Assembly: GCF_024129865.1 (NCBI RefSeq)
Contig: NZ_JAMYFE010000094.1
Coordinates: 1-64,000 of the forward strand
Source: Stieleria tagensis
GTDB taxonomy: Bacteria > Planctomycetota > Planctomycetia > Pirellulales > Pirellulaceae
DNA length: 64,000 bases
Direction: 5' to 3'
A program made the translations under genes and the position numbers. The notes under the pieces were generated by a model. It searched no databases and had not been told where the DNA came from. It was given only the letters and a program-made list of their open reading frames with translations. Positions within the stretch are counted from its first letter, which is position 1; each line of letters starts with the position of its first letter. Positions 25,738-36,655 of this stretch are shown in pieces.

Positions 25738-27303
25738 ATGGCCGACAAACCATTGGATCTTAGCAAACTGGCACTCGATCGTTCGCCAACGGATTCCGGA
25801 TCTCCGTCGTCCCGACGACGGAGCGGCCGATGGTTCACGCGCTACGTGCTGCCCCTGGGGATCCTGATTGGGTTTGTCGCCCTACTCGGTGCCGCCGCCC
25901 GACGCCAATGGGTTAGCCGTCAACCGGTCAGCGTGGTGCCGGTGATCACGCAACGAGGGCAGGTACAGCGGGCTGGAACAACGTTGTTCCAGGCCGCCGG
26001 TTGGATCGAACCGCGGCCAACGGCGATCAGCGTCGCTGCACTGGCCCCCGGGGTGATCGAAGAATTATTGGTCGTCGAAGGCCAATTGGTGGACCAAGGC
26101 GAACCGGTGGCACGTTTGATCGCCATCGACGCCGAGTTGGCTGTCCAGCAAGCCGAAGCAACCTTGGCGATTCGAGCCGGTGAATTGAAACGCGCCGAAG
26201 CCGAACGCGATGCTGCCGTCGTCCGACTGAATCAGCCTGTGCACATTCGCGTGCAATTGGCCGATGCAAACAGCCTGTTGGCCAAAGCAAAAACAGAATA
26301 TGAAAAGTTGCCCTTTTTGATCGAATCGGCACAAGCCAGTTTGAAATACAGTGGAGACAACGTGCAGGGCAAACGTGCCGCCGGAGATGCCATTGCCGCA
26401 CGAACGGTCCGTCAAGCCGAGAGCGAACATGTTTCGGCCCAGGCCAACCTGGGTGAATTGATGGGACGCGGCCCTAATCTGAAACGTGAAATCAATGCCT
26501 TGCAAAACAAGGTTGATGCGTTGCAGACCCAATTGGAACTGCTGGTGGAAGAAAGGCGGCAACTGGAAGAAGCCAGCGCCAAGGTGATCACCGCCAGCGC
26601 GGTTCACGACCAAGCCAAACTGCAGTTGCGGCAAGCAAAATTGAATGCAGAGCGAACCGTGGTGCGCGCCCCAATCCGGGGACGGATTCTGCGTCTGGTC
26701 ACATCGCCGGGAGCGCGCGTGATGGGGTTGGACAGCAACGCGGGACATAGCTCCAGTACCGTGGTTCAGATGTACGACCCCGATCGATTGCAGGTCCGGG
26801 CCGACGTTCGCTTGGAAGACGTGCCGATGGTCACCCCAGGAGCCCCGGTCGAAATCGAGACCGCTTCCTCGGGCAACGTCATTCACGGTCGTGTGCTGCG
26901 TCCGACCAGTTCAGCGAACGTCCAGAAAAACACCTTGGAAGTCAAAGTCGAATTGTTGGAACCGCCATCGACGGTCAGCCCGGAAATGCTGGTCACGGCA
27001 ACCTTCCTGGCTCCGGAAGTCGCGATCGCCGAGTCGGAGAAGACAGAAACGACACGCATTTTGGTGCCACGGCAACTGATCCATTCCAGCGACAACGGTG
27101 CGTTTGTATGGATCGTTGATGGCCAAGACCGCGCAGTTCAAAAAGACGTCACGACCGGCAATGAGAATGCGGAGGGCCTGGTCGAAATCGTCACAGGGCT
27201 GACGGTGACGGACAAACTCATTGCCACCGGCAGTGACGATCTGCAAGACGGCGATCACGTGACGGTTGTCGGTGAAGAATCAACCCTCGGAATCGGGAGC
27301 TAA
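25738..27303 (+). CDS. MacA/HlyD-type periplasmic adaptor
   Basis: 521 residues from the ATG at 25738, with a GTG directly before it. After a basic N-terminus a membrane anchor lies at about 33-55 ([18 protein letters not shown]). Then come the first lipoyl half ([20 protein letters not shown]), a long alpha hairpin of about 200 residues, the second lipoyl half ([20 protein letters not shown]), a beta-barrel domain ([18 protein letters not shown]) and a membrane-proximal end. Such adaptors connect an inner-membrane ABC permease with an outer-membrane channel. No TolC-like gene is visible here. The ATPase gene follows after five bases. Confidence 0.88.
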   Translation: MADKPLDLSKLALDRSPTDSGSPSSRRRSGRWFTRYVLPLGILIGFVALLGAAARRQWVSRQPVSVVPVITQRGQVQRAGTTLFQAAGWIEPRPTAISVAALAPGVIEELLVVEGQLVDQGEPVARLIAIDAELAVQQAEATLAIRAGELKRAEAERDAAVVRLNQPVHIRVQLADANSLLAKAKTEYEKLPFLIESAQASLKYSGDNVQGKRAAGDAIAARTVRQAESEHVSAQANLGELMGRGPNLKREINALQNKVDALQTQLELLVEERRQLEEASAKVITASAVHDQAKLQLRQAKLNAERTVVRAPIRGRILRLVTSPGARVMGLDSNAGHSSSTVVQMYDPDRLQVRADVRLEDVPMVTPGAPVEIETASSGNVIHGRVLRPTSSANVQKNTLEVKVELLEPPSTVSPEMLVTATFLAPEVAIAESEKTETTRILVPRQLIHSSDNGAFVWIVDGQDRAVQKDVTTGNENAEGLVEIVTGLTVTDKLIATGSDDLQDGDHVTVVGEESTLGIGS

Positions 27304-27308
27304 CGACC

Positions 27309-28028
27309 ATGACCCTCGTCGAACTCAACCACGTCAGTAAATCGTTCAGCAAAGGCGATGAAACGATCACACCGCTGGACGATGTCTCGCTGCAGATCGA
27401 TGCCGGTGAATTTGTTTCACTGATGGGCCCCAGCGGGACCGGCAAGAGCACGCTTCTTAATCTGGTCAGCGGGATCGATCGTCCCGATTCCGGTACGATT
27501 CATGTCGACGGCACCGAGATCACGGGTCTCTCACGTAGCAAATTGGCGGATTGGCGAGCAGCCAATCTGGGCTACATTTTTCAAACGCATAATTTGATCC
27601 CGGTGCTGACCGCCTATGAAAATGTCGAGCTGCCAACGCTGTTGCTACCACTTTCATCCGCCCAGCGTCGCGACCGTGTCCAACTCGCGCTCGAAGCGGT
27701 GGGACTGGTTGATCGTGCGGAACACTATCCACGTCAGCTGTCCGGTGGCCAAGAACAACGCGTCGGTATCGCTCGTGCAATCGTCGCCCACCCCAAAGTG
27801 GTCGTCGCCGACGAACCGACCGGAAGCTTGGACACCGAAACGAGCCAACAGATCCAAGTCCTCCTGCAACGATTGAACCAGGAACTCAACATCACCCTGT
27901 TGATGGTCACGCACGATGCGGACGTTGCCGCGATCGCATCGCGGCAACTGTTGTTGGACCATGGAAGGTTTCTGGAGAGCAATGGAGCTCCGCAGTCGGA
28001 CAACAATAAAGCCTCACTTTCTTCCTGA
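27309..28028 (+). CDS. ABC transporter ATPase, MacB/LolD type
   Basis: 239 residues. Walker [11 protein letters not shown] near 38, Q-loop [12 protein letters not shown], signature [15 protein letters not shown], Walker [13 protein letters not shown] and the switch His in LLMVTHDAD. It belongs to the mechanotransducing LolD/MacB group, the partner of FtsX-like permeases. It is sandwiched between the adaptor and the second permease, and a permease is also present upstream, so it may energise a heterodimer. Confidence 0.92.
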   Translation: MTLVELNHVSKSFSKGDETITPLDDVSLQIDAGEFVSLMGPSGTGKSTLLNLVSGIDRPDSGTIHVDGTEITGLSRSKLADWRAANLGYIFQTHNLIPVLTAYENVELPTLLLPLSSAQRRDRVQLALEAVGLVDRAEHYPRQLSGGQEQRVGIARAIVAHPKVVVADEPTGSLDTETSQQIQVLLQRLNQELNITLLMVTHDADVAAIASRQLLLDHGRFLESNGAPQSDNNKASLSS

Positions 28029-28050
28029 ATTTTGCGACGGCCACCTTCCG

Positions 28051-29184
28051 ATGACAACTTACGTCCTCAAGACACTGCTGCGTCACCGCGTACGGACCAT
28101 GCTGACGGTTTCCGGCGCAGCGGTGGCGATGTTTGTTTACTGCTTTGTCGGTTCAGTCCAGGAGGGTTTGGCACGTTTGACGACCGGCAGTGATGCCGAC
28201 CGCAGTTTAATCGTCTTTCAAGAGAACCGTTTCTGTCCAACCAGTAGTCGGTTGCCGGAGGATTATTCAGACAAAATCATGGATGTCGCCGGCGTGCGTC
28301 AGGTGATGCCGATCCAGGTCTGGACCAACAACTGTCGTGCCAGCCTGGATATTGTTGTGTTCAATGGAGCGGCCCCCGATCAAATCCAATCTTCGCGACC
28401 GGTCGAGTTAACCGCCGGGGACTGGCAAACCTTTCAAACGCGCCGCGACGCAGCGATAGTGGGGCGGAATGTTGCCCGTCGCCGTGGATTGGCGGTTGGC
28501 GACCAGTTTTCAATCGGCGATGTCTCGGTCTATGTCGCAGGTGTTTTTCGTTCCACCGTTCCGTCAGAAGAAAATTTGATTTACACCAGTTTGCGATTTC
28601 TGCAATACACGCGGGGACTGGACGCCGCCGGCCTGGTCACTCAACACGAAGTGCTGTTAAACGAAGATGCCGATCCCGATCGTGTGGCATCGCAAATCGA
28701 CCAGGTGTTGCGGGCTGGTCCGGTTGCCACAACGACGCGACGCAAGGGTGCGTTTCAAGCAAGCACGTTATCGGATCTGGTGGATTTGATCGGGTTCGCA
28801 CATTGGTTGGGCTACGCCTGTGTCGCGCTGGTGTTGTCGCTGGTCGCAACCACGACGGTGATGAGTGTTCAAGACCGAATCAAGGAATATGCCGTCCTGC
28901 AAACGATCGGAGTCCGTCCGCTGCGTGCGCTGCGATTGGTATTGGCCGAAAGCATGATCTTGTGTTTGGTGGGTGGCGTCACCGGCACGTTGCTGGCCGG
29001 CGCCGTGCTTGGGCTCGGCGGTTTCGCAATTGGCGCTGAAGGGGCCACGATTGCCTTTCGCCCCTCGCTGAGTTTAATTCTGTCGGGAACCATCGTTTCG
29101 TTGCTAGTCGGGATCGTTGCGGGAATTGCCCCGGCGATCCAGGCTGCGACCGTCCCCATCGTGGACGCGCTGCGGCAAGCCTAA
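28051..29184 (+). CDS. ABC transporter permease, FtsX/MacB-like (second)
   Basis: 377 residues from the ATG at 28051. [18 protein letters not shown] is the N-terminal motif, followed by a membrane helix ([17 protein letters not shown]), an extracytoplasmic domain of about 200 residues with one Cys (RFCPTSSR), and three C-terminal helices ([54 protein letters not shown]). [19 protein letters not shown] is the coupling motif. It is homologous in layout to the first permease, 22 bases after the ATPase gene, and it closes the operon. Confidence 0.87.
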   Translation: MTTYVLKTLLRHRVRTMLTVSGAAVAMFVYCFVGSVQEGLARLTTGSDADRSLIVFQENRFCPTSSRLPEDYSDKIMDVAGVRQVMPIQVWTNNCRASLDIVVFNGAAPDQIQSSRPVELTAGDWQTFQTRRDAAIVGRNVARRRGLAVGDQFSIGDVSVYVAGVFRSTVPSEENLIYTSLRFLQYTRGLDAAGLVTQHEVLLNEDADPDRVASQIDQVLRAGPVATTTRRKGAFQASTLSDLVDLIGFAHWLGYACVALVLSLVATTTVMSVQDRIKEYAVLQTIGVRPLRALRLVLAESMILCLVGGVTGTLLAGAVLGLGGFAIGAEGATIAFRPSLSLILSGTIVSLLVGIVAGIAPAIQAATVPIVDALRQA

Positions 29185-29235
29185 GACGAAATGACAGGCA
29201 AAGAATTCTCGTTCGAATCAAATCAAAACAACGAA

Positions 29236-32200
29236 TCAGCGATCGAGTTGGCCGGTCTGCCCCGACCAGAATTTGATCGGTTGGTTGCAGCCCATCGAGA
29301 ACAACGTTTCCAAATGGGGACAATAGACTTGGAATCCTCTTTCCACAGTGTCATCGATCGGTAACACGCCCAAGCCGCGACCGGATCCCACATCCCAAAA
29401 TCGAATCGTCTGGTCTCCGGCAACCGAAACGAGTGTTTGATCATGCTGGGTAAATGAAATCCCAGAAACACTTGCGCGATGCCCGCGTAACAGCCCCAGT
29501 GAATGGTAATCAACCGCATCGAGCAATTCGATCGAACCGTCTTGGTGACCGACAGCAATGGTCTGTCCGCTACCGGAATACTTGGCAATCGTGTATTCGC
29601 CTAAACGCCCCAATTGTTGCTGCTGGGGCATCAGAGTTGCCGCATCGAAAGTCAAAAAGTGATTACGTGTGAGCACCAGAATCTGTTCTCCGTCTGGTGA
29701 AACGGTCAACTGTTCGGCGCCGCTGGTATCCAACAAGACTTCAGATTGAACCGAGCCATCGGCCATTTGGTAACAGCGGAATCGGTCATCGAACAAGACG
29801 AGCAATTGTTGGTCATCGTTCATGAAATCCAAATCAACACAGTCGGAATCATCCGCCTGAGATTTCATTCGCAATTGTTCCGATCCGTCATTCGCAGAAA
29901 ACACGACCACTGCGTCGGGAGCCGATGCGGCAACTCGCTGTCGATCACTGCTGGCGGCAATTTGCGAATGCGTGTCCTTTGGCAGCGTCGCGATGCGATC
30001 GAGTTGACGAGTGGAAAAGCTCAATCGAAATATGTCGCCGCGGTGGTCTCGGACAAACGCCACATCATCATTGGCGGTCACATCGCTGATGCCGTGGATT
30101 GGAAATCCAAACGTTGAATCCGCATCTTGATCATTGGGCAGGGTCCAGGCACGAACAGCACCATCGCGCAGCGCTGCCACAATCGTTTGATCGTTCGCAA
30201 ACACCAAACTCTTGACCGGTTGGTCGCCGGTGGTGAACACCGTGGCATCCGGCAGCAACAACGCCGTGTTTTGCTGGGGTGCGGCGGTCAAGACTTTGTC
30301 GAGCTGCCATAAATGCAGCAAACCGTTGTCGCAACCGACGGCGATCCGAGTGCCCGTCGAATCGAGCGCGATGCTGCGGATGCGACCTCGAATGTCGGTT
30401 TCCGAAGCGATGATTTCTAGATCTGGCCATGTGGCCAATCTAAGTTGATCGGCGTCAGCGATGACGATCCGATTGCCGGTATCGGAAAATCCGAAAATCA
30501 GGGGATCAAACCCGGGTCGCCAGACATCTTGCTGCTTTAGATCGGGCAGCCCCCAAACCGCGATCGCCTGCTGTCGAGTGGAACGGTCCTGACGCAGAAT
30601 TCCAACCAACGATTGGCCGCCCGGCGCAAATGCAAGTGACTCGTTGCGTGAATCGGTCAGGCATCGACCAAGCACTTGGCCCTGGGTGTCTTGCAACAAC
30701 ACGTGCTGGTACCGGTCTGCAGAGGCAATCCAACGGCCATCGGCAGAAAACGCCACCGATTCAATGGCATTTTGATGAACGGCGCCCCCCTGGGCCGAGT
30801 CACCCAACTGCGATGAATCGCCCTGAGTCTCGTCGCGGTTGAGATTGTATAAGACGACCGGGTTATCCCCCTCTTCAACGTTCCTTCCCGTCATCACCAT
30901 CGAGTTGTCGGGGGCGATCGCAATCGAATTGAGTTCGCCGCCGATCATCACACCGCCGGTTTGTCCCGGTTGATTCAAGTCCCAACGGCGGAGCCAGCCA
31001 TCTTCTCCGGCACTCCAAATCTGGTCCGTTCCTGGCACCACCGTCACCGCAGTTGCAGCGGCAGCGTGCCGACCAAGTTCGATCATTGCCGGCGGGCGGC
31101 ACAGGTTTTTCAGCAACCACCACTCAAAGCCGCGCTGATCCGGTGATTCATCCTCCAATTCCGATGCGTCCAGAATGTGCCGATCCAACAACTGATTGAC
31201 TTCATCGGTATCACGCATGGTGAATGCATGGTAGGCCGCCGCCACGTCCGCCACATACAAATGACGTCTCAGTCGATTTCGACTGTGGTCTAAATGCTGG
31301 TTCACGCGTGCCAGTTCGACGTTGGTTTTTGCCAACACGTTGTTGCTGGTGTCTAAACTGTCGTTGACCAACGCCAACCGTTTGGATCCGACGAACTGCA
31401 CCAGCAACGCCAACAAGACGGCGAAAGCAACGCCCAGTGCTGAAAGCAGAAAGGTTTTCGGATTTCGGGTGATCCAACTCACCAAATGGTCCGCTGGTCC
31501 CGGCTGTCGCGCCACAATTCGATCACCGGATGCATAGCGCCGCAGATCACGGGCTAGTTCCGCGGCGTTGGCATAACGATCGGATGCTTTGAACGACATC
31601 GCCGACAAAATGATCGCCTCCAACGGACGCGGAATGTTGTGGCGAATCTTGGACGGTGGTGTCAGTTTGCCAGTGGAAATTTCCATCAGCACACGAAATC
31701 GATTCCCGCGATGAGGCCGCTGGCGTGTGACCAATTCGTACAGGGTGGCGCCCAACGAGTAGACATCGCTGCGATGATCAACCGAGTCGTGCTCACCGGA
31801 TGCCTGTTCAGGGCTCATGTAGTGAGGCGTACCAATGATCTGGCCCGTTTGTGTCACCACGGTGTGGGCATCTCCGAGCGAGGCCAGCCCAAAGTCCATC
31901 AGCCACAAGTGTCCCATTCGATCAAGCATCAAATTGGACGGTTTCACGTCGCGATGCACGATGCCTTGTTGGTGGGCTGCATGCAACGCGTCAGCCGCGT
32001 CGGCAATCAATTCCGCTAGATCTTTGCACTCGTCGCGATGAATCTGGGCCGCTGCGAAACATTGCAACGCCTTCGACTCGGCGTGGCCGTAGGCACAAGA
32101 GACCGTTTGGCTTTCACCTTCATCGATCGATGATGCCAATGAAAAATCTTCCGGCAATGCTGCAGCCAATTCAGCTAACGTACAACCATCGATCAATTTC

Positions 32201-32538
32201 AGGACAAGATAGGAACCGGCCAGTTCGTTGTGGTAGGCCAGCAACGGCACGATGTGATCATGGTGCAGCGACGCGATCGCTTCCGCCTCGCGCCGAAAAC
32301 GCTGTTGGACCGACGAACTAAGCGCCGTGTCGGTATTCAACAACTTCAGCGCGACCGTGGAATCATCAACGATCCGTCGCGCTTCATAAACCCGCGACAT
32401 CCCGCCTCGACCGATCATTCGAATGATTTCATATTGCCCCGCATCGATCGCATCTAGTTCGGTCGCCAATTTCGATCGTGGCTCGGACGAATCGGCCGAT
32501 GATGACTGTGTGATCTCGGGCGAATCATTCACAAGCAA
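29236..32538 (-). CDS. Membrane Ser/Thr protein kinase fused to WD40 repeats
   Basis: 1100 residues, TTG start at 32538 or GTG at 32532. Hanks-type kinase: glycine loop GRGGMSRV at 43-50, Lys65 in VALKLL, HRDVKPSN at 194-201, DFG at 214-216, and MSPEQASGE in the activation segment. A single membrane helix at about 361-382 (TFLLSALGVAFAVLLALLVQ) separates it from a C-terminal half, about residues 480-1095, of WD40-like repeats (for example SADGRWIASADRYQHVLL, LRGHRASVSGISFTQHDQTL). This kinase-TM-propeller layout is a planctomycete hallmark. It probably senses an extracytoplasmic ligand or protein, and its substrate is unknown. Confidence 0.92.
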   Translation of the reverse strand: MLVNDSPEITQSSSADSSEPRSKLATELDAIDAGQYEIIRMIGRGGMSRVYEARRIVDDSTVALKLLNTDTALSSSVQQRFRREAEAIASLHHDHIVPLLAYHNELAGSYLVLKLIDGCTLAELAAALPEDFSLASSIDEGESQTVSCAYGHAESKALQCFAAAQIHRDECKDLAELIADAADALHAAHQQGIVHRDVKPSNLMLDRMGHLWLMDFGLASLGDAHTVVTQTGQIIGTPHYMSPEQASGEHDSVDHRSDVYSLGATLYELVTRQRPHRGNRFRVLMEISTGKLTPPSKIRHNIPRPLEAIILSAMSFKASDRYANAAELARDLRRYASGDRIVARQPGPADHLVSWITRNPKTFLLSALGVAFAVLLALLVQFVGSKRLALVNDSLDTSNNVLAKTNVELARVNQHLDHSRNRLRRHLYVADVAAAYHAFTMRDTDEVNQLLDRHILDASELEDESPDQRGFEWWLLKNLCRPPAMIELGRHAAAATAVTVVPGTDQIWSAGEDGWLRRWDLNQPGQTGGVMIGGELNSIAIAPDNSMVMTGRNVEEGDNPVVLYNLNRDETQGDSSQLGDSAQGGAVHQNAIESVAFSADGRWIASADRYQHVLLQDTQGQVLGRCLTDSRNESLAFAPGGQSLVGILRQDRSTRQQAIAVWGLPDLKQQDVWRPGFDPLIFGFSDTGNRIVIADADQLRLATWPDLEIIASETDIRGRIRSIALDSTGTRIAVGCDNGLLHLWQLDKVLTAAPQQNTALLLPDATVFTTGDQPVKSLVFANDQTIVAALRDGAVRAWTLPNDQDADSTFGFPIHGISDVTANDDVAFVRDHRGDIFRLSFSTRQLDRIATLPKDTHSQIAASSDRQRVAASAPDAVVVFSANDGSEQLRMKSQADDSDCVDLDFMNDDQQLLVLFDDRFRCYQMADGSVQSEVLLDTSGAEQLTVSPDGEQILVLTRNHFLTFDAATLMPQQQQLGRLGEYTIAKYSGSGQTIAVGHQDGSIELLDAVDYHSLGLLRGHRASVSGISFTQHDQTLVSVAGDQTIRFWDVGSGRGLGVLPIDDTVERGFQVYCPHLETLFSMGCNQPIKFWSGQTGQLDR

Positions 32539-32777
32539 TAGCTGGGGAAATCATTGTGAAAACGAATTACGTGTAAACTCTGTCAGTCTAGCGCATGACG
32601 CCATCCTTCGCCAAGCATCAGTCGCGGCCCCCCAACCAGATGCCGTCTTCCAACGTCAACTTGGAACGGTGCTCTTCAGGACAACAACGAGATCAATTAG
32701 ATGACAGTTCCAGGTCGCATGGTTGCAAGCAATAGCCGGTCTTCAAGAATCCTGACATCCCGTTTAGAGTCTGTCTG

Positions 32778-33482
32778 ATGCCACAATCAAACGCTTCCGA
32801 TCCGGGGTCCTCCGCCGGATTGATGTACCAATGGATTCTAGCTGGATTGGTGTCGGCGTCAGCACGATTTATTCCAATTCCGTTCGTTGATGACCTGGTT
32901 CGTGGACGTTGTCGGCGGTTTGTGATTTCACGGACGCTGGCCGCTCACCATGCCTCGGCGCAGCTGGACACTCTCAAACCGTTCTATGGTGATCGCGGCG
33001 GATGCATAGGTGGTTGTGCCGGGACGATTGTCAGAGCGCCGTTGAAGTTGCTGCTGTTTCCAATCCGCAAGGTTGTTACGATCGCCACCTCGGTTCGGGG
33101 GGTGCCACTGGAAGTTCTGCAGCTGGTTTTGCTGGGCCGTACCTTGGACCGCTATCTCGGCGACAATCGACCGGAATCCGGTTCGCTGCCGGCTGCGCAG
33201 ATGCGTGAAGCGTTTGACGACGCTTTTGCCCGCATGGACTTTCGCGTGGTTCGCGCCGCGATCGCGGATGCCTTGTCGAGCGTCAGCGGGTGGAAATCCG
33301 CAGCCACTCAGACAGCCGAAAAAGTGGCTGATCCGAACGAATCCAACGAGAATCTGCGGGCACCGGAAGAGGTGCAATCGGGGGCGGCTGAAATCCAGCG
33401 CGTGCTCGACGGACCCGAAACCGCCAAGTTATTTGCGGAATTTGATGCGAGGTTTGATACCGCGCTTCGCCAACTCGGTTGA
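32778..33482 (+). CDS. Conserved protein of unknown function
   Basis: 234 residues, ATG at 32778. The N-terminal 30 residues (YQWILAGLVSASARFIPIPF) are hydrophobic and followed by VDDLVRGRCRRFVISRTL, then APLKLLLFPIRKVVTIATSV. It looks membrane-associated, with an acidic helical C-terminus. No known motif or catalytic residues were found. It is divergent from the kinase gene. Confidence 0.6.
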   Translation: MPQSNASDPGSSAGLMYQWILAGLVSASARFIPIPFVDDLVRGRCRRFVISRTLAAHHASAQLDTLKPFYGDRGGCIGGCAGTIVRAPLKLLLFPIRKVVTIATSVRGVPLEVLQLVLLGRTLDRYLGDNRPESGSLPAAQMREAFDDAFARMDFRVVRAAIADALSSVSGWKSAATQTAEKVADPNESNENLRAPEEVQSGAAEIQRVLDGPETAKLFAEFDARFDTALRQLG

Positions 33483-33563
33483 GCCGGTGGCATTCTGTCT
33501 TGCCCTGAACAGGCTTGGTTGACTATGTCCTAGATCTTATCTGCAGCTTGACCGGACAAATCG

Positions 33564-35582
33564 ATGCCGGTGAGGACGACCACTCGAGACGGAATGATTG
33601 ACATGGATGTCAACTTGCACAGCACAAGAACCCCAACCAGCCCGCTACGAATGGGTCTTCTTTCAATCGTGGTTTTGGTGACAGTCTGTGTTGCCGGTCC
33701 GTCGCAAGGCCAACAAATCCCGCTCCAAGATCCGCCACCATCGACCGATGCGGACGTCGAAACATCCGCTCCGTACATCGTTTTTGTTGCCAACCAAGAC
33801 GTCTGCGCCCGCTGCGGCCCCGGTGACGAACACTACCGCACCGATCCGCTGCGACGCGGCCAGGAACTGGAGGTGTATGTCGAAACGGAATCGGGATGGC
33901 TGGGAATTCGGCCACCGGAGAAAAGTTTTTGCTGGTTGCCCGAAGACGCGGTCGAAGCGATGCCTGAGGACGAGGGCGATACCGGCAACCTTCAGATCGG
34001 CACCATTGAGAAGGACAAAACCGTGGCTTGGATCGGCACCCACCTGGGCCAAGCCAAACGCTATCGCTGGCAGGTGATGCTAAGTGCCGGGGAACCGGTG
34101 ACAATCATCGGCCGCAGCGAGCGGGAAACAGCAACCGGAAAAAAAACATGGCTGCGGATCATGCCACCCTCGGGCGAATTCCGGTGGATCCACCGCGACC
34201 AAATCGTCGAGAGTGCCGAACAGCTTGCCGATCGAATCGCTCAAGCTACGACGATGTCGACGGACGACACAATGTCCACGAATGACAATGACGACCAACA
34301 GCAAGTCGTACAGACCGGAAACCTGGAAGGGCCGACATTGGCATCACCGTTGCCGATGTCCGATTCGCTGGTCGACGAAGCCCTTAGCAGTGATCGTTCC
34401 ACACGTCGCGGGGCCACGACATCCGCACTGACGCAAACCGACAGCATTCCAGACCTGCGTCCCGCACCGGCTCGCGTGACGCCTGACACGGCCATTCAGA
34501 TCCACCGCGACGCCAACCCCGAAGACTTTGAAGACCGTGGGGCGGTGATCGGCAGTGGACTGAAAAAGGAATGGAACCAGGACGCAATGCAAGGATCGAT
34601 GGCTGTCGTTGACGACGGTGCGCAATCGGTGTTGGCCGACAATCCACTTGGTGCCGCGCCGATCGAACAGACCACCGCCATCGCCACACCGATTCAACGC
34701 GTCACCAATATCGTTGCCAACTTCATCAGCCCGCCGCGATTGGTCGAAATCAATAGCTCACGTCCCAACGCGTTGGCCGGTGCGATACCAACTGATCGAC
34801 GCTGGATGGTCGGATCCGATCGCCCCCTGACGCGATCGTCATCCCTGCCGTTGCCCGCCTCGCTAGCCAGTGGCAGCGGTCAAAACGGTGGCATCGTTCA
34901 AGCCAGCGCCGTCAGCGCGATCCCCCGCGAACCTCGCGTGATCTCGGTCGCTCAGATTTCCCGCGTCGAAAAAGCCGTTGCCGAAGCCGACTTGGACAGA
35001 ATCCGTCAAATCCTATCGCGGCTGATGGCCGAGGGCGCGTCGGCAGACGAACTGAACCCGCTCCTGCGACGCACACAGGCACTGTTGGATTCCAGTGACG
35101 CCGAACAAGCCGATTTGATCCGCGAGATTTTGCAACGCGCCCAACGCTATCACGACCTGGCCGGACGACGTGATGGGGCAACCCGGATCACATCGGTCGC
35201 GCTCGGTTCCGAGAGCCCAGCGCTGGAAAGCCTGTCGTTGGACAAAGCCGCATCGCTGATCGCCGATCCGAGTGCGTCACCGATCAACACTGCGAATACG
35301 GCGACAGCCAACTCAACCGAGAACCAGCCGATCAACGTTCCACTTGGACCGACCAGCAGCACCGCAAGTGGGTACTTGGTCCAAGTCTATTCGTCACGCG
35401 CCAACAGCCCTCCGTTTGCGCTGACCGATGACTCGGGATTAACGATCGCCTATGTCACGCCCTATCCAGGAGTCAACCTTCGCAATCACTTGAACAGTCG
35501 CATTGCGGTTCAAGGTATTGAAAAGATGCTGCAGGGAATGAACACGCCACACATCTTGGTTGACCAAGCCGTGCGACGTTAA
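33564..35582 (+). CDS. Exported protein with bacterial SH3-like domains
   Basis: 672 residues. The signal segment is MGLLSIVVLVTVCVAG, so the mature protein begins after about residue 50. The ATG at 33564 is the first in frame, and those at 33603 and 33651 are alternatives. Two SH3-type segments follow: VCARCGPGDEHYRTDPL to WLGIRPPEKSFCWLPEDAV, and VAWIGTHLGQAKRYRWQV to WLRIMPPSGEFRWIHRDQI. The middle 300 residues are low-complexity linker, the last 150 carry EKAVAEADLDRIRQILSRLM and a small beta domain. It is probably envelope-associated, perhaps binding peptidoglycan-like or protein ligands. It overlaps the convergent zinc-ribbon gene by four bases. Confidence 0.65.
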   Translation: MPVRTTTRDGMIDMDVNLHSTRTPTSPLRMGLLSIVVLVTVCVAGPSQGQQIPLQDPPPSTDADVETSAPYIVFVANQDVCARCGPGDEHYRTDPLRRGQELEVYVETESGWLGIRPPEKSFCWLPEDAVEAMPEDEGDTGNLQIGTIEKDKTVAWIGTHLGQAKRYRWQVMLSAGEPVTIIGRSERETATGKKTWLRIMPPSGEFRWIHRDQIVESAEQLADRIAQATTMSTDDTMSTNDNDDQQQVVQTGNLEGPTLASPLPMSDSLVDEALSSDRSTRRGATTSALTQTDSIPDLRPAPARVTPDTAIQIHRDANPEDFEDRGAVIGSGLKKEWNQDAMQGSMAVVDDGAQSVLADNPLGAAPIEQTTAIATPIQRVTNIVANFISPPRLVEINSSRPNALAGAIPTDRRWMVGSDRPLTRSSSLPLPASLASGSGQNGGIVQASAVSAIPREPRVISVAQISRVEKAVAEADLDRIRQILSRLMAEGASADELNPLLRRTQALLDSSDAEQADLIREILQRAQRYHDLAGRRDGATRITSVALGSESPALESLSLDKAASLIADPSASPINTANTATANSTENQPINVPLGPTSSTASGYLVQVYSSRANSPPFALTDDSGLTIAYVTPYPGVNLRNHLNSRIAVQGIEKMLQGMNTPHILVDQAVRR

Positions 35583-36655
35583 TGACCGCCGGATGATTTG
35601 CTAACCAATTGGTTCGCCATCTCATCCAAATCGTCGTCGTCGTAATCTTCGAAATCGACTTTGGCCTGCTCGCTATTCAAGATCGACATCAACCAGATCG
35701 CTGGGGGCCAGTTGTAGGCGGCAAACACAACTCCCAAAACGATCGGTAAGATCCAAGGGTTGTCGACACGTTCTTCGTTGGCGATCGCTTCCCAAATGAA
35801 GATCGAATCGAGAAAGAAGGGCGCCAGCATCAGCTCGCCACAGGTCACACTGGCGCTGGATTTAGCGGTCCGTCGCATCACATTCAACCCGCCCACGATG
35901 GCGTGCGCGTTGGCCGAGATGTTGAAGAATGCCCAGATCCCGATTCGAATCAGGAACGGCGCTGCGACGATCGCCGCTTTCCCCAATTCCGACACCAATC
36001 CATAGACGATAAAACCGGTCAACGACAAAAACACAACAATGTTGATTGCACCGGCGATCACCGCCAGTAAACCCGGTACGTAATAAAATGCTGCCGGACG
36101 TCGCTTGGATCCACCGCCGACCGCTGCCGAGTCAGCACGCGACGCGTTTGGCGCCATCGGCAACCGCGTCAGATCGTCTTCGGAAACCAGTTCGTCAAAA
36201 AAGTTACTGCTGGCCGTCGTAGCGGCACCACTCGAACCTGCCGCCGCTGTCGCAACGGGTCGGCGGGGGGCGGAAACCGCCGCACGAGCACTCGGCTGTC
36301 CCGCCTGCACCGCGGGTCTGGACGCCGCATTTTTCGCACCCGCGGGCGCCGCTGCGGGAACCACGAACGCGGCCTTGCATCCCGGGCAAGCGACCTTCTT
36401 TCCAGCCGCACCGGCGGGCAACTTTAGTTTTTTGGCGCAGCTGGGACAGCTGGCAAACAGCGCTTCGGCTGCGGCCGCCGGACGGGCGCCACCGCTTGCC
36501 GGCTTGCTAGCAACAGCCGTCGGACTTGACGCAACATCGCCACTTGCTGCAGGGACCATCAACACCGCTTGGCACTTCGGGCAGCGCACCTTCTTCCCCG
36601 CCGCAGTGGGGGGGACAGCGATTGCAGACTTACAACCCGAACATTTGATTTGCAT
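35579..36655 (-). CDS. Double zinc-ribbon membrane protein
   Basis: 358 residues from the ATG at 36655, chosen because the first ribbon begins there. Two ribbons: IKCSGCKSAIAVP with VRCPKCQAVLMVP, and ASCPSCAKKLKLPAG with VACPGCKAAFVVP. A 100-residue Ala/Pro linker separates them from a membrane part with four to five hydrophobic segments (VPGLLAVIAGAINIVVFLSL, AAIVAAPFLIRIGIWAFF, IWLMSILN). An acidic tail (DFEDYDDDDLDEMANQ) ends it. No transport motif is seen. Ribbon-plus-membrane architectures are frequent in planctomycetes, and their role is unknown. Confidence 0.65.
   Translation of the reverse strand: MQIKCSGCKSAIAVPPTAAGKKVRCPKCQAVLMVPAASGDVASSPTAVASKPASGGARPAAAAEALFASCPSCAKKLKLPAGAAGKKVACPGCKAAFVVPAAAPAGAKNAASRPAVQAGQPSARAAVSAPRRPVATAAAGSSGAATTASSNFFDELVSEDDLTRLPMAPNASRADSAAVGGGSKRRPAAFYYVPGLLAVIAGAINIVVFLSLTGFIVYGLVSELGKAAIVAAPFLIRIGIWAFFNISANAHAIVGGLNVMRRTAKSSASVTCGELMLAPFFLDSIFIWEAIANEERVDNPWILPIVLGVVFAAYNWPPAIWLMSILNSEQAKVDFEDYDDDDLDEMANQLVSKSSGGH

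Noticed and set aside
26065-26886. Long minus-strand ORF opposite the MacA-like adaptor
   Set aside because: It is antisense to a clearly recognised adaptor with membrane anchor, hairpin and lipoyl halves. Its His/Phe/Gln-rich composition is typical of a shadow frame.
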